Shown one piece after another: positions 33,030-42,349 of a stretch of DNA of 64,000 nt. The stretch covers positions 186,001 through 250,000 of the forward strand of contig NZ_BCQT01000018.1 of the NCBI RefSeq assembly GCF_001552215.1. Reading direction: 5' to 3'. The stretch comes from Actinomadura macra NBRC 14102. GTDB taxonomy: Bacteria; Actinomycetota; Actinomycetes; Streptosporangiales; Streptosporangiaceae. Each line of letters begins with the position of its first letter. Position 1 is the stretch's first letter. Made by a program: the position numbers and the translations under genes. A model generated the notes under the pieces. It had not been told where the DNA came from. It saw only the letters and a program-made list of their open reading frames with translations, and made no database searches.

Positions 33030-35054
33030 ATGACCTACCTGGCCCGCCAGATCGTCTCTACGACCACCCCTTCGGTCAACGCGCAGGTGCCGTTCAGCCC
33101 TGACGGCCGCTGGGCGGCGACGTCCGACCGGGTCTTCTCGCCGGTGACCGGCGTCCAGCGGTGCGCGCTGTCGCCCCTGGGAGGCTGGGGCCTCGCCGGG
33201 TTCAGCCCAGAAGGCGATCGGGTGGTGACGAGCCACTGGGAGGGCAACGCCGTCGTGATGTTCGACGCCGTCACCGGGGTCGAGCAGTGGCGGGTGAGCC
33301 ACGACCAGTCGGTCTACGAGGTGCGGTGGAGCCCGGACGGCCGGTCGGTGGGTGCCGTCTCGGACGGGGCTGTGCGGGTCCTCGACGCCGCCACCGGAAC
33401 CCAGCGCAGCCGATGCGTGGGCTTGCCCGAACCCGACCGGTCGCGGACCTTCTCGTGGAGCCCGGACGGCGACCGGATCGCCCTCGGGCACGGAGTGGCG
33501 TTCTTCGCGTCCAGTTCGGGAGGCGTGCGGCTCTTCGACGCGGCGGCCGGGGTGGAGCGGAGGCGCGTCGAACTCGGTACGTGGGTCAACATCACGTGCT
33601 GGAGCCCGGACGGACGGCTGGTGGGTGCCGGATGTGGCGATGGCGGCGCGGTGCTGGTCGACGCGGCCACCGGTGCGATCCGGATCCGCCTGATCGCACC
33701 TGTCGGCGGTCTCGACGCTCAGGTGCAGGACGTCTGTTTCGACCGGAACGGCCGGCGGGTGGTCACCGCGGGGCGGGACGGCGCCGTGCGGGTCTTCGAC
33801 GTCGTGACCGGTGCGCTGCTGTCCCGTTTCGATCACGGCCACCAGGCGTTCCACGCCTCGTTCAGCCCGGACGGCCGGTGGGTCGCGACCTCCGGCAGCG
33901 GTGGCGCGGTGCTCTTCGACGCGGCGACCGGCGCCGAGCGGTGCCGCCTGACCCGGGACGCGGCGGGCCCGGTCATGTTCGGTCCGGACGGCTCGCGTGC
34001 CTCCGCCGGGACGTACCTGCGGGCGCGGATCTTCGATCCGGCGGCGCGTCAGGAGCGGCTGTCGATCCCGCACGGCGGTGCGGTCAACGCCGTCGCCGTC
34101 TCGCCGGACGGCCGGTGGGTCGCGACGGGGTGCGCCGATGGTGTCGCGCGTGTGCTGGACTCCCGGTCCGGTGGCGAGCGCTGTCGGCTCGTCCATGACG
34201 GCCCGGTGCTCGGTGTGGTCTTCTCTCCGGACGGCCGCTGGGTGGCGACGGGCAGCGAGGACGCGACGGCGAGGGTGTTCGACGCCGAAACCGGGGCTCA
34301 GAAAGCCGCCTTCGCGCATGACGGGCAGGTCCTCACCGTGGTGGCCAGCAAGGATGGCGCGACCCTGGCGACCGGCGGTGCGGACGGGTTCCTGCGGGTG
34401 TTCGGCACCGCCGGACTGACACAGCGGTTCCGCCGGGTGCACGGCGCTGCGGTGCACAGTGTGGTGATCAGCCGAGATGGTGATCTGGTGGCCACCGGGT
34501 GCGCCGACGGGACCGCGCGGGTGTTCAAGACGCGTACCGGTGCCGATCAGGGGCAGTTCCCGCACGACGAGCCGGTGCGCTCGGTGTCGTTCACTCCGGA
34601 CGGCTCCGCCCTGGCCACCGCCTGCACCGACGGGTTCGCCCGCCTCTTCGACCTCGCAACCGGCGCCGAGCGGCTGCGCCTGGAGCACCTCGACGCGGAC
34701 TCCGACGACCCGGTGCGCACGGCGGTGGAAGTCGTCGCGATCAACCCGTCCGGCACGATGCTGGCGACGGCCGCCGCGGACACCCATCTGCGCCTGTTCG
34801 GACTGCCCTCGGGTGGCCTGCGCACGACCGCGTTCCACTGGTCGCGGATCGGGTCGCTCGTCTTCAGCGCCGACGGGGCGTTGCTGGCGGTCGCGTCGGA
34901 CGACGGGACGGGCGCGGTGTACGACGCCACCGGCAACCAGCGCGCCCTGCTGGTGCACAACTCCGGCGTGCGGGCGGCCGCCTTCGCCCCGGACGCCACG
35001 TGGTTCGTCACCGGGTCGTCGGATGCCACGGTGCTGGTGACCGACATCGGCTGA
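33030..35054 (+). CDS. Large WD40-repeat propeller protein A
   Basis: 674 residues, almost all WD40-like blades with the actinobacterial pattern 'FSPDGRW-A-T-S-(G/D)-x-ARVFD-x-x-TG-x-(E/Q)-x-x-R' (e.g. SPDGRWVATGSEDATARVFD). About 14 blades can be counted, enough for two seven-bladed propellers. There is no signal peptide, membrane helix or enzymatic domain. GGAGGTGACC stands before the ATG, 2 nt after the previous stop, so it belongs to the CIS operon. It is paralogous to the gene at 35702, sharing the exact N-terminus MTYLARQI. Candidate roles are an assembly scaffold, particle-associated binding protein or cargo adaptor; none is proven. Confidence 0.85.
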   Translation: MTYLARQIVSTTTPSVNAQVPFSPDGRWAATSDRVFSPVTGVQRCALSPLGGWGLAGFSPEGDRVVTSHWEGNAVVMFDAVTGVEQWRVSHDQSVYEVRWSPDGRSVGAVSDGAVRVLDAATGTQRSRCVGLPEPDRSRTFSWSPDGDRIALGHGVAFFASSSGGVRLFDAAAGVERRRVELGTWVNITCWSPDGRLVGAGCGDGGAVLVDAATGAIRIRLIAPVGGLDAQVQDVCFDRNGRRVVTAGRDGAVRVFDVVTGALLSRFDHGHQAFHASFSPDGRWVATSGSGGAVLFDAATGAERCRLTRDAAGPVMFGPDGSRASAGTYLRARIFDPAARQERLSIPHGGAVNAVAVSPDGRWVATGCADGVARVLDSRSGGERCRLVHDGPVLGVVFSPDGRWVATGSEDATARVFDAETGAQKAAFAHDGQVLTVVASKDGATLATGGADGFLRVFGTAGLTQRFRRVHGAAVHSVVISRDGDLVATGCADGTARVFKTRTGADQGQFPHDEPVRSVSFTPDGSALATACTDGFARLFDLATGAERLRLEHLDADSDDPVRTAVEVVAINPSGTMLATAAADTHLRLFGLPSGGLRTTAFHWSRIGSLVFSADGALLAVASDDGTGAVYDATGNQRALLVHNSGVRAAAFAPDATWFVTGSSDATVLVTDIG

Positions 35055-35090
35055 ACCGGCTCGCCGCGCGCCGCCTTGAGACGGTGCCGG

Positions 35091-35501
35091 TCAGGCGTCC
35101 GCGGCCGCGCTGAGCAGGCGGAGCAGTGTCGCGAGGTCGTCGGGTGCGAGGGTACCCAGCGACTCCGCCAGGACGGCGTCGAAGACGTCCGCGCCCGCAC
35201 GCCGCAGCCGTTCTCCTTCCGCGCTCAGCCGGTGGCGCACCACACGTCCCGGGCCATCGATCCGCTCCAGCAGCCCGCGGTCGATCATCCGCGTCGCGAG
35301 CGCCCCCATCGACTGATCGGTCTGGAACGACAACTGAGCCAGCAGGTGCAAGGAGGCGTCCGGGTGCTCCTCCAGGTTCCGCAGCACGTCCCACTGTGCG
35401 AGGGACAGTCCGACCTCGGCCAGCCTCCGGTTCGCTTCGCGCTGGTGGCGCCACTGGAGGCGTTTCACCGCCTGCCCGACCTGCCGCAGCGATGGCTCCA
35501 T
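35091..35501 (-). CDS. MarR-family transcriptional regulator
   Basis: 136 residues with the MarR winged helix: recognition region LSFQTDQSMGALATRMIDRG (~60-80), wing LLERIDGPGRVVRHRLSAEG, and flanking dimer helices. MarR proteins usually repress a neighbouring gene and release DNA on ligand binding. ATG at 35501 follows GGAG; a GTG at 35510 is an alternative. It is divergent from WD40 gene B and converges on WD40 gene A, so WD40 B is its likely target across the 200-nt divergent region. That region holds an AT-richer patch around 35590. Confidence 0.85.
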   Translation of the reverse strand: MEPSLRQVGQAVKRLQWRHQREANRRLAEVGLSLAQWDVLRNLEEHPDASLHLLAQLSFQTDQSMGALATRMIDRGLLERIDGPGRVVRHRLSAEGERLRRAGADVFDAVLAESLGTLAPDDLATLLRLLSAAADA

Positions 35502-35701
35502 GAATCCCACTCCATCTCAATCGACCCTCTCCACCCCTACCTGGATCGGCCAGAGAATCACCGTCGCCGCTTCAGTGACAGAGAGTTACTTTTTGCTTGC
35601 CTGGGCGGTCGATTGCTTGTCGAACCCGTCCATGAGCACGTCCGGCGTTCCTAGGCTCGGCAGGAAGACCGCAGACGAACTGACGCTCCCGAGAGGCGGT
35701 C

Positions 35702-37717
35702 ATGACCTACCTGGCCCGACAGATCTGCGCTGTGGACTCGAATACCTCGGACGGCACCGTGCCGTTCAGTCCGGACGGGCGGTGGGCGGCCACGTCCGAA
35801 CGGGTCTTCGCGCCGACGACCGGCGCCCAACGATGCGCGTTGCTCAGGTCCGGCTTCGGCGGCGTCGCGTTCAGCCCCGACGGGAACCGGGCGGTCACGA
35901 GCACCTACCAGGGCCCGGCCGTGGTGATGTTCAACGCGGTCAGCGGGGCCGAACAGTGGCGGGTGCGCCATGATCAGTCGGCCTACGCCTTGCGGTGGAG
36001 CCCGAACGGGCAGCGGGTGGGCGTCTGCATCGGCGCGGCGGTGCTCGTACTCGACTCCGCCACGGGCGCCGAGGTCTGCCGATGCGCCAACCTGGGTGAA
36101 CCCGACCAGAACGTCGACTTCTCATGGAGCCCCGACAGCACGGGGATCGCCGTGGCGCACGCGGTGGGGTTCTTCGCGCCCGGCCCCGGAGGTGTGCGGT
36201 TCTTCGACGCGGCGACGGGGAGCCAACAGAGGCGGATTGACCTCGAAGGGGTGTTCAACAAGACCGACTGGAGCGCGGACGGACGGCTGGTGGGCGTCGG
36301 AGGCGACAGTGGTGCGGTCCTGGTCGACGCCGCCACCGCCACGCTCCTTCGCCGGCTGATCGACCCGGTCGGTGGCGAAACCGCCCTGGTGCAGGACATC
36401 CGCCTCGACCGGAACGGGAACCGCGCGGTCACTGCGGGGCGGGATGGCATCGCACGTGTCTTCAACACGACGACGGGCGATCTCCTGTCCAGCTTCGACC
36501 ACGGCGATGAGGCGTACTCCGCGCTGTTCAGCCCGGACGGCCGGTGGGTCGCCACGTCAGGCAGGGCGGGCGCGGTGCTCTTCGACCCGGTGAACGGAGC
36601 CGAGCGGTGCAGGCTGGCCAGGACACAAGCCGGTCCGGTCTCCTTCAGCCCGGACGGTTCGCGGACGTCCGTGGGAACGTACCTGCGCGCACGGATCGTC
36701 GACCCGGCCGTCCCTCAGGCGCGGCTGTCGATCGTGCACGGCGGTGCGGTCAACGCCGTCGCCGCCTCGCCGGACGGTCGCTGGGTCGCGACCGGCTCCG
36801 CCGACGGTACCGCGCGCGTCCTCGACTCCCGGACCGGAAACGAGCACAGCCGCCTCACCCACGGTGGCCCGGTGCGCAGCCTGGTCTTCGGTCCGGACGG
36901 CCAGTGGGTCGCGACGGGAAGCGATGACACCACGGCGAGAGTGTTCGACACCGACACCGGAGTCCAGAAAGCCCGCTTCGAGCACGACGGGAAAGTCCTC
37001 ACCGTCGTCGCGAGCGAGAATGGCGCGATCCTGGCGACCGGGAGCGAGGACGGGATCCTGCGGGTGTTCGGCACCGCCGGACTGACGCAGCGGTTCCGCC
37101 GGCTGCACGGCGGTGCGGTGCACAGCGTGGCGATCAGCCGGGACGGCGATCTCGTGGCGACCGGCTGCACCGACGGTTCCGCGCGGGTGTTCACCACCCA
37201 GTCCGGTGCTGAACGGCGGCAGTTCGCCCACAACGGAGTGGTCCGTTCGGTGGCGTTCACTCCGGATGGCGCTGCCCTGGCCACCGCCTGCACCGATGGG
37301 CTCGTCCGTCTCTTCCACATCGATTCCGGCCAAGAACTCCTGAGCCTCGAACATCCGGACCCCACCTGTGACGAGGGATTGCGCACCGAGGTGGACACGG
37401 TGGCCATCAGCCCGACCGGTACGGTACTGGCGACTGGCGCCTACAGCAGGCTGCGGCTGTTCACACTGCCCTCGGGCGACCTGCAGACCGTCGTGCACCA
37501 GGCGACGCGGATCGCCCCGATCGTCTTCAGCGCCGACGGCACGCTGCTGGCAGCCGCGTCCGACCGCGGCACGGGTGCGGTGTACGAACTTGACGGGACC
37601 CAGCGCGCCGTGATCGAACACGACGCCGCTGCGCGCTGGATCGCCTTGGCGCCGGACGCCACATGGTTCGTGACCGGATCGGACGACGCCACGGCACGGG
37701 TGGGCGATATCGGGTGA
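35702..37717 (+). CDS. Large WD40-repeat propeller protein B
   Basis: 671 residues, collinear with WD40 protein A over its whole length, with clearly more than half of residues identical by eye. They share MTYLARQI at the start and the same blade order (e.g. GTAGLTQRFRRLHGGAVHSV against GTAGLTQRFRRVHGAAVHSV). About 14 WD40-like blades and no other domain. Unlike copy A it has its own promoter region, divergent from the MarR gene. This suggests that duplication and insertion of a regulator gave the second copy separate control. Cytosolic by sequence unless loaded into the CIS particle. Confidence 0.85.
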   Translation: MTYLARQICAVDSNTSDGTVPFSPDGRWAATSERVFAPTTGAQRCALLRSGFGGVAFSPDGNRAVTSTYQGPAVVMFNAVSGAEQWRVRHDQSAYALRWSPNGQRVGVCIGAAVLVLDSATGAEVCRCANLGEPDQNVDFSWSPDSTGIAVAHAVGFFAPGPGGVRFFDAATGSQQRRIDLEGVFNKTDWSADGRLVGVGGDSGAVLVDAATATLLRRLIDPVGGETALVQDIRLDRNGNRAVTAGRDGIARVFNTTTGDLLSSFDHGDEAYSALFSPDGRWVATSGRAGAVLFDPVNGAERCRLARTQAGPVSFSPDGSRTSVGTYLRARIVDPAVPQARLSIVHGGAVNAVAASPDGRWVATGSADGTARVLDSRTGNEHSRLTHGGPVRSLVFGPDGQWVATGSDDTTARVFDTDTGVQKARFEHDGKVLTVVASENGAILATGSEDGILRVFGTAGLTQRFRRLHGGAVHSVAISRDGDLVATGCTDGSARVFTTQSGAERRQFAHNGVVRSVAFTPDGAALATACTDGLVRLFHIDSGQELLSLEHPDPTCDEGLRTEVDTVAISPTGTVLATGAYSRLRLFTLPSGDLQTVVHQATRIAPIVFSADGTLLAAASDRGTGAVYELDGTQRAVIEHDAAARWIALAPDATWFVTGSDDATARVGDIG

Positions 37718-37759
37718 TCCCAGCACCTCGGCCTTCGCCATCGGCTCGGTGATCTGCCA

Positions 37760-38580
37760 TCAGCCTTCGACCGCGTGGATGATATCCAGCACTTCTGCCC
37801 AGCCCCCTGCTGAAGGAGAGCCGATCACATGAGTGGCAAGAGCAAGGGCTTCACCGCAAGCCGACTCTGGAACGCACGCTATGGCTGACGCCTCCAGGAG
37901 GTCGAGGTCGTTCATGCCGTCGGCGACCGCAAGAACCCGATCCGTTTGAATTCCCTGTTCATGACAGTAAGAAGAGACGCCGGACCACTTTGTCGCGCCG
38001 GGTGGCCGCACAGAGAGAGAAATACCCCCATAGCGGACGTCGGGCGTCAGTGAGGCCGCGGCGATATCCCTCACCTCGTGGAATATGCTGATCAACCGGT
38101 CGTCACCGCCGCAGATCAGGAGCCCGAGGACGTTCCATGAAGCCGTTGCCTCCGCGAGCTCCACTCTGCGGGCATTGGGCATGTTGTCCGCCAGGTGGTT
38201 CGGATGGGTGGCCGGGCTCTTCCCCATTCCACATGACTTCACATCGTCCAGATTGACGATGGGTTCCAGATCGAACCTCAGAAAGATGTCGAGCACGGTC
38301 GCGTAGGCGTCGGGGTCGAAGGTCCGGTAGTGAAATCTGGGCCCCTCTTCGGCGAGCAGCCCGATCGATCCATCGAACAGAACGGCCGGCATCGAGAAAT
38401 CGTTCGTCCTCATCTTCGCGAACGCACTCGACGGGCGGCGGCCGGTGGCGGCTATCACCGGGATCACCGTGGAAATCTCGGAGAGCGCGCGCAGGGTACT
38501 CGGGTGAGCGCGACAAGTGCGGTCCCACAGCGTGCCGTCGAGGTCGGTGACGACCAACTCGATGCTCTGCCTTCGCATGA
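37760..38580 (-). CDS. HAD-IIB (Cof-type) phosphatase
   Basis: 273 residues of the HAD superfamily, class IIB cap. Motif I is VVTDLDGTLWD (nucleophile and acid Asp), motif II IAATGRRPSS, motif III Lys in GATKWSGVSS, and motif IV VADGMNDLDLLEAS. Such enzymes dephosphorylate sugar phosphates or nucleotides. GAGGTG before the ATG. It is last in a three-gene minus-strand set with a HAD-IA protein and a cupin (gaps 65 and 63 nt). The DNA looks less GC-rich than the CIS genes. Confidence 0.85.
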
Positions 38581-38645
38581 CCGGCACCTCGTGATGACGA
38601 CGGAACTCTTCTTCTCGCTGAACGCCAAAGGGATAGGGCTCAGTC

Positions 38646-39323
38646 CTAGCCTGTGCCAGCCGAATCCTGGAGGAGGCTGAGACTGATGGCCCCCTTCTCG
38701 GCAGGACGTAGTTCGATCGAGCGTAGATCCGGCACCGGACCGAACTGGATCTGCGAGCTCCCGATCCTGGCACCCACACCCACGACCGTCGCCCCTGCGC
38801 GGGCGGCGGCGCAGGCACCGACGTCGGAGTCTTCGAGCACCACACAGCGTTCGATGGCGACACCCAGGTGCCGGGCGGCCAGCCGGTAACCCTCAGGGGC
38901 GGGTTTCCCTGCCTGGACATCATCCGCTGAGACCAGGACCTGCGGAAGGGGCAGATCTGCGGCGGTCAGCCGGGCACGGGCGAGCACGCGCGAGGCCGAC
39001 GTGACAACCGCCCAGTTGGCGCCGAGCAGGCCACGCACAGTGTCCCGTGCCCCGGGAATGGCGCGCATGGTCTCCGCGGAACGGAGCTCCATCGCCGTGA
39101 ACCACGCGACCTCTTCGTCGAGCCGGCCGGCCGGAACGAGCTCCGACATCGCCTCACGCGTAGGTCTGGCTTCGAGCGCATCGGCGATGGAATGTTCTGT
39201 GAAACCGACTCTCGTTATCCACCTGATCCAGGTGTCTCGGCAGGTGGCCCGGGAATCGACGAGCACGCCATCGCAATCAAACAGGACCGCGTCGAACAGG
39301 CCATGTCGAGATGTACCTGCCAC
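38646..39323 (-). CDS. HAD-IA phosphatase (phosphoglycolate/beta-phosphoglucomutase-like)
   Basis: 225 residues. HAD motif I is FDCDGVLVDS, with a helical C1 cap (~20-85), motif II VVTSASR, motif III Lys in VQAGKPAPEGY, and motif IV VLEDSDVGACAAARAG. The family includes sugar-phosphate phosphatases and phosphomutases; DCDGVLVDS is common in both. GTG start at 39323 with GAGGTG 9 nt upstream. It lies between the cupin and HAD-IIB genes, implying a phosphate-removal step in the same pathway. Confidence 0.85.
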   Translation of the reverse strand: MAGTSRHGLFDAVLFDCDGVLVDSRATCRDTWIRWITRVGFTEHSIADALEARPTREAMSELVPAGRLDEEVAWFTAMELRSAETMRAIPGARDTVRGLLGANWAVVTSASRVLARARLTAADLPLPQVLVSADDVQAGKPAPEGYRLAARHLGVAIERCVVLEDSDVGACAAARAGATVVGVGARIGSSQIQFGPVPDLRSIELRPAEKGAISLSLLQDSAGTG

Positions 39324-39386
39324 TGATCGGCCACCTCACCGTCGAGCAGAGGAATGATGAAATCGGCAGAAGGCCGCTGCGCGCGG

Positions 39387-40428
39387 TCAACCCGCCCATT
39401 CGCGCAGCACGAGTTCGGGTGCGATGGATTGCATGGCGATCACAGTCGGATGCTCCGACGCGACCTCGACGTCCCAGCCGGGTGGTATGGTGAAAAGCTG
39501 CCCGGGTGCAACGGTCCATTCTTGGTCGGCGAAAAAGCAGCACACCGCCGACGTCGTCGGGACGATGACCTTCACCCACGACCGCGGAGCCGCCAGGCGA
39601 ATCTGCGTTCCCCGCTCGATTCGTAGCCTCTGCCCCAGCAGCTCGCCCGGTACTTCGATTATCGGTTCTTCGGCGGGCACATCGGCGCTGGTCCACGTGG
39701 ACGTCGCAGGGCCGAGGAGCCGACGGGGAAGATCCGGATGTAGATCATGAACCATCGCGGCGATCTCGGGATGCCGCGCGGGCAGAATCAGCCCGGCTCG
39801 ATCGTTCTGGTCCAGAAGCCGCTCCACCGCGTCGAACGAGGTGGTCGCGTACTCTTCAAGCGTACATCCGATGACCGTATGGACGATCTCGGTCGATGTG
39901 ATGCGGGCGATATCGCCCGGTTCCGGGCTCCACGTGTGCGCGGCCGGGATTCTTTGCTCGCCGACGGACCAGGCGATGGCCGCCGCCTCCCCAGATTCCA
40001 GCCATTCCGGGTGAGTCGATAGATAGATAAAGCTATCCGGATGGGCTTGCAGAATATGGAAGGCTTCGTACTTGGGTTCCAGATGGAGTTGGAAACTGAA
40101 GCCCTGACCGGGGTGCAGGTCGAACAGCGAATAGCCGAAAGGCGAGGCCGCTTTGACGCCATAGGGCTTGTACTTGTACAAAAATCCCAGGGTGTGGAAA
40201 AAGTGTGCGAAAGATCGTGCTGCAAAAATGTCGTGAACATCCGGCTTGAGGAGCTGCTGGCGAAACAATCCCATTGCGACCCGCTCAATGGCTTCGACGG
40301 CCGCTATGGGCATAGGCTCCTTCAGCGCGTCGACAAAAGCGTATGGCAGATCAGGGTCGAGCGGATCGGGAAGATATTGCAGTCGGGTGGTATCCGCCTC
40401 CGCAATCCGCCGTAGTTCGTCAGCCATA
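39387..40428 (-). CDS. Cupin-like protein of unknown function
   Basis: 346 residues with a double beta-barrel pattern reminiscent of type I phosphomannose isomerases. The first barrel (~85-190) holds FSFQLHLEPKYEAFHILQAH and EPGDIARITSTEIVHTVIG. The second (~250-345) holds RLAAPRSWVKVIVPTTSAVC and APGQLFTIPPGWDVEVASEH. The metal ligands are only partly conserved (H-x-x-P-K-Y-E-x-F-H), so a metal-dependent isomerase is possible but unproven. AGAGGA is 4 nt before the ATG; another in-frame ATG lies 12 nt upstream. First gene of the HAD/cupin set. Confidence 0.6.
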
Positions 40429-40942
40429 GGTCCTCTCATGGGTCCACTGTAGCGAACCCCCTGGCACACGAGGTCGCAGATACTGGGACGGGGTAGCGGG
40501 GCTTGGCATGGCGCGGTCGGGACCGCGACGCACCGGAGCCCGGCTGCTGGCCATTAGCGGCCGCAGCCTGCACGGTCACGTCCGACGACCCACTTCGACG
40601 ACCAGATCACGGCGTTCGCCGGCGCGCCCTCTGGGCCGATCGGCCCAGACCAGCGGTCACCGCGGAGACCACCTCCACCTGAGACCCGGCTGACCTGTCA
40701 GGGCGGGCATCGAACGGGAGAGGTGTCGCCCCTGGTCGGCCGGCTTGCGGCGGGCGGTGGCGGCACCTCCCGAGGATATCCTTTCCCGGAGGGAAGCCTT
40801 ATACTGGCCACCATGCCGAGCGGGGACAAGTTGGGCGCACGACTTCGATGCTTGACGGTTCCCCAGCGCAATCACCGTCCACGACCTACAACAATGATAA
40901 TGCTTCGGTTCGCGCGCACTTTTGGGGTTGTGAGCATCCGCA
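40429..40942. other. Divergent intergenic region with candidate -10 elements
   Basis: 514 bases. TATACT at 40800-40805 lies 7 nt before an ATG (40813) that opens a 55-codon frame (MPSGDKLGARLRC...), which overlaps the next gene and looks like no known protein. GATAAT at 40896-40901 is a better -10 for the gene at 40943. The rest shows no gene, repeat or hairpin I can support. Base composition is more AT-rich from ~40780 on. Confidence 0.35.
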
Positions 40943-41410
40943 ATGGGCCTGCAGAATATCGCCGTCGCAGCCGACATTGAATGGGGTGCGGTCAGCGGGT
41001 GGGTTTCAGGTCTGGCGACCACCGTGGCGGTAATTATCGCCTTGACCTTTTCGCTACGGTCGGAACGGGCCCAACGCAACGTTCAGTTCGCGTCCGTTCA
41101 CGCCTGGATGGAGCTGACTCAGGGGACCGAACGGACGGGCATCCTGTGGCTGACCAACAACACTGAATTTCCGATCTATGAGTGGCATATCAAGGTCTCG
41201 TGGATCGATGAGCGGGGGGCGGAGGCGCAGGCCGAGACCGGCTCCACCGAGCATGGGCTGCTGCCGCCCGGGCGTCACAGCTTCGCGTTCGACGGTGCTC
41301 GCCTGGCCCTTCCGAGCAATGACGCCATGGTCCGGGTGCAGTTGGAATTTCGCGATGCGCAGGGTCGTCGGCTGCGCAGGCTGCCGAGCGGGAAGCTGGA
41401 GAAGTACTGA
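40943..41410 (+). CDS. Membrane-anchored protein with Ig-like beta domain
   Basis: 155 residues. One transmembrane helix (~18-40, WVSGLATTVAVIIALTFSL) precedes a ~110-residue beta-sandwich-like region. That region begins ASVHAWMELTQG..TGILWLTNNTEFPIYEWHIK and ends VRVQLEFRDAQGRRLRR. The N-terminus is very short, so the beta domain's side of the membrane is uncertain: the following RSERAQRN is basic, suggesting it faces the cytoplasm. The pattern matches small actinobacterial 'membrane plus Ig' proteins of unknown role. It is coupled to the SorC-like gene by a 1-nt TGATG overlap. Confidence 0.6.
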   Translation: MGLQNIAVAADIEWGAVSGWVSGLATTVAVIIALTFSLRSERAQRNVQFASVHAWMELTQGTERTGILWLTNNTEFPIYEWHIKVSWIDERGAEAQAETGSTEHGLLPPGRHSFAFDGARLALPSNDAMVRVQLEFRDAQGRRLRRLPSGKLEKY

Positions 41411-42315
41411 TGAGTCAGCCCACCTTCAGGCCGGGATCAGGGTGGCGCAATGCGCAGACCGAAGGGCCGGCCACACCGGCGCCGGTGCCGGTGAGTCAAC
41501 CGCTCGCCCTGGTCGACATCCAGGCGGCGCTCATCGCGAAGTACTCACTTCGCGATCTCGTCATCGTTCCGGCCGCCTCGGGTGACGAGCTGTACAAGAA
41601 CCTGGGCGCGGGTGGTGCGAAGTACTTCCGCGATCACGTTGAGCGCAACTTCCGGGTGGGGTTCTCCTGCGCCAACACCATCCACACCCTGGTCCGCAAC
41701 ATCGAACCGTTCAGGCTTGCCATGGACGCCTACCCCATCTCGTTCAATGTCGTGCCCGAGCTGACGAGCGTGATGTCGTCGTACGCGGCACTGATCGAGC
41801 TCTGGCAGCGGAATCCTGAATGCCGTGCCCATGCGGTCAATTTTCCCTCGTTCTTCGCCTCCGAGAGCGAGCGCGCTGCATTTGAGAACCGGCCCGATGT
41901 GCGCACCATCCTCGGGCAGGTCCGTGACGTCAACATGGCGTTCTACAGCTGTGGCGCGTTCGGTCCAGGTTCTTCGTACGGCGTCGTCAAGGAATATGTC
42001 AATCGATTCATCGATCCGGCTTTCGATCCCCATCAGCTGTACGAGGCCGGTGCGTGCGGAGAGGTGAACTGGCATCCGTATGCGCTGGACGGGCGGATCA
42101 TGTCCCATCCGGTGCCGTACTCGTTCGGCTTCGTCGATCTCGCGACGTTCCGGGAGCTCTCCCGCCGGGCGGACCGACACATGGTGCTCGTGGCCGGCGG
42201 CACCCAGAAGGTCGAACCGATCGTCGGTGCGCTGCGTGGCGGCTTCCTGAACGTCCTGATCACAGACGAGCGGACGCTGCGGTCGGTCGCCGGCATCGAC
42301 GCGTCCCTGCCCTGA
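41410..42315 (+). CDS. SorC/DeoR-type sugar-binding domain protein lacking the HTH
   Basis: 301 residues. The body matches the SorC effector domain. Near the start come LRDLVIVPAASGDELYKNLG and FSCANTIHTLVRNI (phosphosugar loop equivalent). The end is very typical: EAGACGEVNWHPYALDGRI, then RHMVLVAGGTQKVEPIVGAL and RGGFLNVLITDERTLRSVAG. SorC regulators carry an N-terminal ~50-residue helix-turn-helix; here only ~35 proline/glycine-rich residues precede the domain, so DNA binding is not expected. The fold is related to sugar-phosphate isomerases (ISOCOT), so it may be a sensor subunit or an isomerase. It neighbours the FGGY kinase and split transketolase. Confidence 0.72.
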   Translation: MSQPTFRPGSGWRNAQTEGPATPAPVPVSQPLALVDIQAALIAKYSLRDLVIVPAASGDELYKNLGAGGAKYFRDHVERNFRVGFSCANTIHTLVRNIEPFRLAMDAYPISFNVVPELTSVMSSYAALIELWQRNPECRAHAVNFPSFFASESERAAFENRPDVRTILGQVRDVNMAFYSCGAFGPGSSYGVVKEYVNRFIDPAFDPHQLYEAGACGEVNWHPYALDGRIMSHPVPYSFGFVDLATFRELSRRADRHMVLVAGGTQKVEPIVGALRGGFLNVLITDERTLRSVAGIDASLP

Positions 42316-42349
42316 GTACGCCTGTCCCTCGTCGGTGCGCGTCAAGCCC

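Noticed and set aside
13993..37717. Complete prophage
   Set aside because: Only tail functions are present; no capsid, portal, terminase, integrase or lysis genes are seen.
40813..40980. 55-codon frame with a TATACT element 7 nt upstream
   Set aside because: No recognisable protein, overlaps the start of the better supported membrane protein gene and changes character midway; kept only as a note in the intergenic entry.
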